Assembly: GCA_020430425.1 (NCBI GenBank)
Contig: JAGQJW010000004.1
Location: forward strand, 1 to 36,073
Source: Nanobdellota archaeon
GTDB taxonomy: Archaea > Nanobdellota > Nanobdellia > Woesearchaeales > SKGA01
DNA length: 36,073 bases
Direction of reading: 5' to 3'
The notes below the pieces were generated by a model that did not search any database, was not told the DNA's origin, and saw only the letters and a list, made by a program, of their open reading frames with translations. This document shows, piece by piece, positions 31,356 through 36,073 of the stretch. Both the position numbers and the translations under genes were made by a program. Position 1 is the stretch's first letter; the number at the start of each line of letters is the position of its first letter.

Positions 31356-32945
31356 ATGACCTATCTGCTTTTTCCGGGAAGACACCTTCTGATGACTTCC
31401 TTTCAAGAATCCTACTTGCTTGATCTTCTTGAGAAAAAACCAGAAGGTGCATCAGAACCTATCACTCACATCATCTTTGCTGTCACCTCAGCAAACCAAG
31501 ATAATTCTCGCTATAACCCCATCTCCTATACTCATCGTGTTCTAGGAATCGATCGATTCTGCCAAGAACTCAGACAAAAACATCCTTTCCATTATTCCAT
31601 CGTTCCCGTTCCTCATTACCCTCCTAACGATAAATTCGCCTCTCGGATCATCTCTCAGGTAAAAGATGCACAGGATATCGATCTTACACCTTACAATACT
31701 ATTGTACTCACTTCCACTGAACCAGTCGGTAAACTCTTTGAACAATTAGGATTCTCTCTAGTCTGGGCAGAATATGATCGAGATAAAAAGATATATCATC
31801 ACCCTACTCCTCTTGATGATCTCAAGAGAGTCATGGATTCTAGAGGAGAACTAGATCCCTTATCGCAAGAACAGATCAGTGCATCAACACTGGAACTCTG
31901 GAAAGATCGTCCTATCATTCTCAAGAAGGCAAACAGACTCTGGCATGATCCTCTGCTTACTGATTCAGGAAGCCTTACTGAAACAAGGAACTATTCTAGC
32001 TATGCCTATGACATGGGCAATCAGGACATTATCAACTTCAAATACGCAGAACTCAAAGAATTCATCAAAGAAGGAAAGATCGTTGACGAAGGATGTGCAG
32101 ACGGACAGCTTCTCGTTCTTGTCGCAAGAGATTTTCCTGACTCTGATATCATTGGAGTAGATATTAGCAGCGAGTTCATCGCACGATGTCAGGAGCGGCA
32201 ACGAGCAGGAGAATTCCATGAGACCTATATCTATTTTCACCAAAGAAACATTCTCGATCCTCTTTTTGAGAACGGCTCTATCGATATCACCTTGTGCAAC
32301 TCAACCACTCATGAACTCTGGTCCTATGGAGAAGGCGAGTCCTCGTTGCGGTCATATCTTGCAAAGAAATACGTGCAGACCAGAAGAGGAGGTCGATTGG
32401 TCATCAGAGATGTGGTCGGCCCAAAAGATAAAGAGAACATTGTCTATCTTGAGCTCAACAAAGAAGACGGCAGAGAAGAACTCTTCTCCTTAGATGATCC
32501 TCAACTTCAGGAGAAACTTGCAGGGCAATCAACCTATACTCGATTCCTCCAGTTCGCAAAAGATTATCTTGCTGATATGCGATCATCAAAAAGAAGAGGC
32601 GATGATACAAAAATATCTTATGAAGAAGTACGCCTTGAAGGAAAGGATCTTATCAAACTTCGACTTAAAGATGCCTGTGAGTTCATGACCAAAAAAGACT
32701 ATCTCAACAACTGGAGAAGCGAACTCAATGAGGAATTTGCTTTCTGGGATTTTGATGAATGGACTGCAGCCCTTGAACAAGAAGGATTCACCGTACTAAA
32801 CGGGTCGCATGCATATACCAATGAGTGGATCGTCAATCATCGCTACAAAGGAAAAATCAAGCTCTATGAACTACTTGAAGGAAAGCTACAAGAAAGCGAG
32901 TTCCCTCATACTAATATGATCCTTGTAGGTGAAAAGAATGAGTAA
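31356..32945 (+). CDS. NMNAT-like domain fused to SAM methyltransferase
   Basis: A 529-residue fusion. Residues 1-~165 follow the archaeal NMN adenylyltransferase layout: an initial FPGRHLLMTSFQ where NMNAT has GRFxPxHxGH, FAVTSANQDNSRYNPIS, YSIVPVPHYPP and NTIVLTSTEPVGKLFEQLG. The HxGH residues are replaced and the usual ISGTxIR site reads TPLDDLK, so the nucleotidyl-transfer site looks degenerate. Residues about 225-400 form a Rossmann methyltransferase: motif I IVDEGCADGQ (near 242), an acidic end of strand 2 (IIGVDIS), and CNSTTHEL at motif IV. The C-terminal 130 residues are an uncharacterised helical tail. Start and stop are tight to the neighbours (2-nt gap, 8-nt overlap). The substrate is unknown. 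Confidence 0.72.
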   Translation: MTYLLFPGRHLLMTSFQESYLLDLLEKKPEGASEPITHIIFAVTSANQDNSRYNPISYTHRVLGIDRFCQELRQKHPFHYSIVPVPHYPPNDKFASRIISQVKDAQDIDLTPYNTIVLTSTEPVGKLFEQLGFSLVWAEYDRDKKIYHHPTPLDDLKRVMDSRGELDPLSQEQISASTLELWKDRPIILKKANRLWHDPLLTDSGSLTETRNYSSYAYDMGNQDIINFKYAELKEFIKEGKIVDEGCADGQLLVLVARDFPDSDIIGVDISSEFIARCQERQRAGEFHETYIYFHQRNILDPLFENGSIDITLCNSTTHELWSYGEGESSLRSYLAKKYVQTRRGGRLVIRDVVGPKDKENIVYLELNKEDGREELFSLDDPQLQEKLAGQSTYTRFLQFAKDYLADMRSSKRRGDDTKISYEEVRLEGKDLIKLRLKDACEFMTKKDYLNNWRSELNEEFAFWDFDEWTAALEQEGFTVLNGSHAYTNEWIVNHRYKGKIKLYELLEGKLQESEFPHTNMILVGEKNE

Positions 32946-33408
32946 GAAAATTCTTTTCGTGTGCACGGGTAATACCTTTAGAAGTGCCAGCGCAGAGTAT
33001 CTCTTCAAAGCATTTCTTGCACAGCACCAGGATAATTCTTTTATCGTATCTTCAGCAGGAACCAGAGGGAACCCCTATGGCGTCTATCGAGAAACTGAAC
33101 AACGAGTGAAATCCCATGGTGGAGATATGTCAGGACATCATTATATGGTCCTGGATCAGGATATCGTCGATAACGCTGATCTCATCATCTGTATGGCTGC
33201 CCATCATCAAGAATTCGTCAAGAAACATTTCGGAGCAAAAAGCTTTCTCTTCAATGAACTTGCCTATGGGAAATCAACAGATCTCAAGGACGATGATGAA
33301 GCCTATGGCGAGTATGAAGACCTCGGAGACTTCATCTACGAAACTGTCGATACCATCTGGGAAGGACTTCCTGTACTTTATGAGAAGATTCAGTCAATGG
33401 ATTTATGA
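32938..33408 (+). CDS. Low-molecular-weight phosphotyrosine phosphatase family protein
   Basis: A 156-residue protein with the CX5R P-loop CTGNTFRS (C9, R15, S16), SSAG near 38-41 and the conserved DLIICM strand (near 83). The usual DPY general-acid motif near the C-terminus is replaced by an acidic segment, DDDEAYGEYEDLGD, which keeps Asp but not Pro. The fold also covers arsenate reductases and protein-arginine phosphatases. It starts at ATG 32938, overlapping the stop of the methyltransferase fusion by 8 nt (ATGAGTAA), with GGTGA 5 nt upstream. GTG 32929 is rejected. It is the last gene of the three-gene operon and may reverse a modification made by its neighbours, though this is only inference. 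Confidence 0.85.
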   Translation: MSKKILFVCTGNTFRSASAEYLFKAFLAQHQDNSFIVSSAGTRGNPYGVYRETEQRVKSHGGDMSGHHYMVLDQDIVDNADLIICMAAHHQEFVKKHFGAKSFLFNELAYGKSTDLKDDDEAYGEYEDLGDFIYETVDTIWEGLPVLYEKIQSMDL

Positions 33409-33432
33409 TCTCATTTCAAAGAAGACATTATT

Positions 33433-33957
33433 CTAATCCATATGGATGATTTTATCTGAACTGTATGATGATTTCTTGCCCATAACTGCAATGCCATAAT
33501 TCAGTATTTTCTTCTCCTCTTCCTTTCCGTGCCATCTTTTCTCTAGCTCTTCTTTTTTGAGAAAAGTCCTTTGGAACGAATAGGGATCTTCAAAAATTAT
33601 TCTGTCCTTATCATATCCTATGGCCACCACCCAATGACCGTCATGAAAATCGTTGGAGTACTCTGTACTTTTACCGTTCCATGCCTGAAGAAGAATAATG
33701 ATGGGTATTTTTTTGTCAAGATAGGTCTTTAGATTCTCGACAGACATGCTTCTCTCTTCAAAATCTAGTTCATATTTTTTCAGTACTTTAAGCATGTCAG
33801 ATATGGATGTTCCTTCTTTTGAGTTCGTCTTTGCATACTTGATCACCAATTCTTCACGGACCTCAATCCCATAATAGGTTAGTGTTGCTTGAAGAGCCTT
33901 TGCGCCACAGTCCCATTCAAAAGTCTGTCTTAGTTCTGGAAAATCCAATAGCATCAT
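33433..33957 (-). CDS. C39-family peptidase-like protein
   Basis: A 174-residue protein with the papain-like C39 signature: Q11 (oxyanion) and C17 in RQTFEWDCGAKA, H108 in DGHWVVAIGY and D124 in IIFEDPY. C39 domains cleave leader peptides of bacteriocins after a double-Gly when fused to ABC transporters. This one is free-standing with no signal peptide or membrane span, so it should act in the cytoplasm. No transporter or leader-peptide gene is adjacent. The first two codons are both ATG (33957 and 33954). TATATATA is centred about 28 nt before the first. It is convergent with the operon ending at 33408. Confidence 0.85.
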   Translation of the reverse strand: MMLLDFPELRQTFEWDCGAKALQATLTYYGIEVREELVIKYAKTNSKEGTSISDMLKVLKKYELDFEERSMSVENLKTYLDKKIPIIILLQAWNGKSTEYSNDFHDGHWVVAIGYDKDRIIFEDPYSFQRTFLKKEELEKRWHGKEEEKKILNYGIAVMGKKSSYSSDKIIHMD

Positions 33958-33980
33958 ATCTGTTAACGGGACAACCTGCT

Positions 33981-33988
33981 TATATATA
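33981..33988 (-). promoter_or_regulatory. TATA box of the C39-like gene
   Basis: TATATATA is centred 27-28 nt before ATG 33957 on the minus strand. Confidence 0.6.
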
Positions 33989-34056
33989 CTTTTTTCTTAT
34001 TCTTCATTATCGGGCTTTTAGAGGCTTTTTAGACACCTTTAGACTGAGCAAACATA

Positions 34057-34065
34057 TTTATAAAC
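34057..34065 (+). promoter_or_regulatory. TATA box of rnz
   Basis: TTTATAAAC is centred 27 nt before ATG 34088. Confidence 0.65.
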
Positions 34066-34087
34066 AACCTTCGCTTTTTCTCCCTTT

Positions 34088-34993
34088 ATGAAAGTCGTTT
34101 TCCTAGGAACAAGTGGGATGGTTCCCACCAAAGAACGCAATGTTCAAGGCATCTACCTAGATTATAATGGAGAAGGAATCCTTCTTGATTGCGGAGAGGG
34201 GACTCAGCGACAGATCCAGCATGCGGGCCTGAACGCCCAGAAAATAAAAAAGATCCTCATCAGCCATTGGCATGGTGATCACGTCTCTGGACTTCTCGGT
34301 CTTTTGCAGACAATCGGGAACTTCAGCGGAGATGACAAGACCATCAAACTCTTTGGACCAGTCGGCTCAAAGCAGTATCTTGAACACCTTACCAAAAGCT
34401 GCGTCTTTGACGTGCAGCTTAACCTAGAAGTCATTGAACTCAACCCAACAGGTCTAGAGACTTTCTTTGAAAATGAAGATTATGCTTTACAGGCAATCCT
34501 TCTTGACCATTCAGTACCTTGCCTTGGTTTCAAATTTCTTCGAAAGGAACGACGGAAAATGAATCAGGCTGCACTTCAAGAGAAAGGAGTGCAAGGAGAA
34601 CTAGTCGGACAATTGCAATCAGGGAAAAGCGTTGAAGTAAAGGGTATTTCCATCTCACCAGAAGAAGTCTCTGTCATAGAACCTTCCCGAAGCGTCTCTT
34701 TCATCTTCGACACGAGAATCTGCGATGCCTGCTATACGCTTGCACAGGATAGTGACCTCCTTGTCAGCGAAGCGGTCTACAAAGATGATCTTCAAGATAA
34801 AGCACAAGAATATGGACACATGACTGCCTTGCAGGTTGCGCAAGTGGCAAGCCAATCAGGAGTAGAGCAACTCATCCTTACTCATTTCTCGCAGCGATAC
34901 AAGGATGTCGGAGAACTAGAAGAAGAAGCGAAATCATTGTTTGAGAATACCAGCTGCGCCTATGATCTGATGAAAGTGAACCTTCCTTTCTAA
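34088..34993 (+). CDS. rnz: Ribonuclease Z (tRNA 3' processing endonuclease)
   Basis: A 301-residue short-form RNase Z of the metallo-beta-lactamase fold, which cuts the 3' trailer from pre-tRNA. Visible metal and catalytic motifs are HWHGDH (60-65), LLDHSVPCLGF, SFIFDTRICD, EYGHMTALQVA and LTHFSQRY. A long exosite-like insert (about 155-200) is present. Since tRNA-Phe here encodes its CCA, the enzyme is expected to act on transcripts lacking it or to be blocked by it, as in other species with mixed tRNAs. The stop TAA overlaps the stop of the convergent histone gene by 4 nt. Confidence 0.96.
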   Translation: MKVVFLGTSGMVPTKERNVQGIYLDYNGEGILLDCGEGTQRQIQHAGLNAQKIKKILISHWHGDHVSGLLGLLQTIGNFSGDDKTIKLFGPVGSKQYLEHLTKSCVFDVQLNLEVIELNPTGLETFFENEDYALQAILLDHSVPCLGFKFLRKERRKMNQAALQEKGVQGELVGQLQSGKSVEVKGISISPEEVSVIEPSRSVSFIFDTRICDACYTLAQDSDLLVSEAVYKDDLQDKAQEYGHMTALQVAQVASQSGVEQLILTHFSQRYKDVGELEEEAKSLFENTSCAYDLMKVNLPF

Positions 34994-35196
34994 TGAGCAG
35001 CTAGACGAATATCTTCTGCCTTGACTGTCTTTCTTCCTGCATGTGCTGCTAGTCGAGATGATTCCTCACCGATCTCCATAGCAATATCTTCGAGCACCTG
35101 CCGTAGAGCCACTTTCGACTCCTCAGAAACTCGATGTGCACCGGAAGATTTGAGAATCCGTTCCATTGCAGCCAAAGGAATTGCGTGTTTATCCAT
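34990..35196 (-). CDS. Archaeal histone
   Basis: A 68-residue histone-fold protein lacking tails. It aligns with HMfA/HMfB: IPLAAMERILKSSGAHRVS (helix 1 and loop 1), a long central helix with VLEDIAMEIGEESSRLAAHAG, and RKTVKAEDIRLAAH (loop 2 with the DNA-binding RKT, helix 3). It is expected to wrap DNA as dimers stacked into oligomers. GTAGGTG lies about 8 nt before the ATG. TATATA at 35231-35236 gives a short leader. It is the last gene before a divergent promoter pair shared with hjc. The 3' end overlaps rnz by 4 nt. Confidence 0.95.
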   Translation of the reverse strand: MDKHAIPLAAMERILKSSGAHRVSEESKVALRQVLEDIAMEIGEESSRLAAHAGRKTVKAEDIRLAAH

Positions 35197-35230
35197 TCAT
35201 TACACCTACAGCTCATTTTGGAGAAGAGGC

Positions 35231-35238
35231 TATATAAA
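35231..35238 (-). promoter_or_regulatory. TATA box of the histone gene
   Basis: TTTATATA on the minus strand is about 38 nt before ATG 35196, giving a leader of roughly 10 nt with GGTG before the ATG. Confidence 0.55.
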
Positions 35239-35283
35239 TGTTTTGAAAAAAGGCCAAATTGCACTAGACAGCTGAGAAGAAGG

Positions 35284-35292
35284 TTTTTAAAC
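35284..35292 (+). promoter_or_regulatory. TATA box of hjc
   Basis: TTTTTAAAC is centred 27 nt before ATG 35315; the same sequence serves endA at the same distance. Confidence 0.65.
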
Positions 35293-35314
35293 CGATTTTT
35301 CCTTATTCTGGTCC

Positions 35315-35725
35315 ATGTCACGTAAGAGCAAAGGCCTCAATGCTGAACGGGATCTTGTCAGAGCATTCTGGGCAAGGGGATGGGCCGCCATACGAAGTGC
35401 AGGCTCAGGTTCAAGTCATTACCCTAGTCCAGATCTTCTTGTTGGAAAGGAAGGAAGAAGGTTGGCTATCGAGTGCAAGCTTACCAGTGACGATAAGAAA
35501 TACCTTTCCAAAGAAGAGATTGAACAGCTTCGCTATTTCTCTCAACTATTCGGTGCCGAAACTTGGGTTGCAGTAAAATTCAGCGGGCTTGAGTGGCACT
35601 TCATCCTGCCAGAAGATATGGTACAGACCCCTAGAAGCTACGCTATCGGTAAAGAACAGATACAAGAAAAAGGAATAAGCTTAGAAGAGTTCTTCACTCT
35701 TCATCATGCTTGTAAGAAGGAATAG
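35315..35725 (+). CDS. hjc: Holliday junction resolvase Hjc
   Basis: A 136-residue archaeal resolvase that cuts four-way DNA junctions in recombination. The nuclease-fold residues are visible: E11 (LNAERDLVRAFW), the SAGSGSS loop (28-34), D40 (YPSPDLLV) and E53/K55 (AIECKL). The size fits Hjc. The ATG follows the TATA box by 27 nt, with no Shine-Dalgarno sequence. The last 32 nt overlap the convergent PRC-barrel gene, an unusually long coding overlap for this window. Confidence 0.95.
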   Translation: MSRKSKGLNAERDLVRAFWARGWAAIRSAGSGSSHYPSPDLLVGKEGRRLAIECKLTSDDKKYLSKEEIEQLRYFSQLFGAETWVAVKFSGLEWHFILPEDMVQTPRSYAIGKEQIQEKGISLEEFFTLHHACKKE

Positions 35726-35960
35726 CTGTCTTTGAGATGATCATAATATCTCCAATGGACTTAACCAACTGGTGAGGAACAATCACTCCTTTTGCACTTC
35801 CTAACACTTTATTCAGGAAAGAATTCTTCGTTGCTCTTACCTTCCAACCAAAAATTTTTGTTTGAGTAAGAATGGATTCTTCAACGTCGCCGAAATAGTC
35901 TCCTGCGTCAGTAAATACGCGCATGTCATATGTCTCGCTGATACGCTTCATCTTTAGCAT
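35694..35960 (-). CDS. PRC-barrel domain protein 2
   Basis: An 88-residue protein with a PRC-barrel layout: AGDYFGDVEESIL early, SFLNKVLGSAKGVIVPHQLVKSIGDIMII late. The middle is less conserved than in the protein at 18911-19174, and the two share only the fold. GAGGGTGAT lies about 5 nt before ATG 35960; ATG 35951 is in frame three codons later. A TATA box at 36024-36032 gives a leader of about 40 nt. The C-terminal 10 codons overlap hjc on the opposite strand. Its function is unknown. Confidence 0.8.
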   Translation of the reverse strand: MLKMKRISETYDMRVFTDAGDYFGDVEESILTQTKIFGWKVRATKNSFLNKVLGSAKGVIVPHQLVKSIGDIMIISKTAIPSYKHDEE

Positions 35961-36023
35961 AAAATATCACCCTCAGTAGCCAGTAACACGGTCACTGCTT
36001 CACTTGATTGTGAGCCCACATTC

Positions 36024-36032
36024 TTTATATAA
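36024..36032 (-). promoter_or_regulatory. TATA box of PRC-barrel gene 2
   Basis: TTATATAAA on the minus strand implies a leader of about 40 nt before ATG 35960 that carries GAGGGTGAT. Both PRC-barrel genes thus share a longer, Shine-Dalgarno-containing leader. Confidence 0.55.
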
Positions 36033-36073
36033 GTTTCGTTTTCGCCAGTTTCAACGGATATACGTCCTCTTCA

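Noticed and set aside
36025-36072. Possible last 15 codons of a minus-strand gene entering from the right edge
   Set aside because: The stretch is too short to judge and a second minus-strand frame is also open; it also overlaps the PRC-barrel TATA box.
1-36073. CRISPR array, insertion sequence or integrase
   Set aside because: No regularly spaced repeats, transposase or recombinase motifs, or long terminal inverted repeats were seen on reading both strands.

Overview
The window is archaeal chromosome. It carries archaeal or archaeal/eukaryotic versions of topoisomerase VI, the RFC small subunit, FEN1 with a PIP box, RIO1 kinase, a Dim2/Pno1-like KH protein, NMD3, tRNA-splicing endonuclease, Hjc, a histone and Sec11-type signal peptidase. 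First genes of transcription units usually have an A/T-only TATA box about 27 nt before the start codon. The dense packing, short intergenic spaces, small proteins with one N-terminal membrane anchor and Cys-rich ectodomains, and the lipoprotein family suggest a DPANN/Woesearchaeota-like lineage. That placement is an inference from gene content, not a computed phylogeny.

Layout from left to right. Positions 1-1700 (minus) hold two coupled genes for unrecognised helical proteins, the first cut by the window edge. A tRNA-Phe at 1916-1992 is followed by about 210 nt without a clear gene that contains a string of strong hairpins. Positions 2205-4923 carry a P-loop kinase-like protein, RIO1, the KH protein and a membrane-anchored protein. 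Positions 4988-7746 are top6B-top6A, met tail to tail by a minus-strand gene with a JAMM-like motif. Positions 8738-17524 are an envelope locus: an anchored beta-rich, Cys-rich protein, a 780-residue multi-pass protein, three paralogous lipoproteins and a small DUF4190-like membrane protein. Positions 17541-20220 (minus) hold rfcS with a small partner, a PRC-barrel protein and nmd3. Positions 20336-25744 carry signal peptidase, an RNase HIII-type enzyme, a small minus-strand helical protein and a full-length SMC. An AT-rich stretch with repeats (25745-26131) precedes an orphan gene. Positions 26910-29248 hold an acidic-tailed protein, fen1 and a divergent endA. Positions 29290-33957 form an accessory-looking block: an ADP-ribosylglycohydrolase, then a tight three-gene operon (winged-helix plus degenerate nuclease-like protein; NMNAT-like/methyltransferase fusion; low-molecular-weight phosphatase), then a C39 peptidase-like protein. 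Positions 34088-35960 hold RNase Z, a histone, Hjc and a second PRC-barrel protein.

DNA maintenance (Top6, RFC, FEN1, RNase HIII, SMC, Hjc, histone) and RNA or ribosome maturation (RIO1, Dim2, NMD3, EndA, RNase Z) account for most recognisable genes. The least explained parts are the envelope locus, the 30355-33408 operon, the hairpin string after tRNA-Phe and the repeat-rich gap after smc. No CRISPR array, insertion sequence or rRNA was seen.
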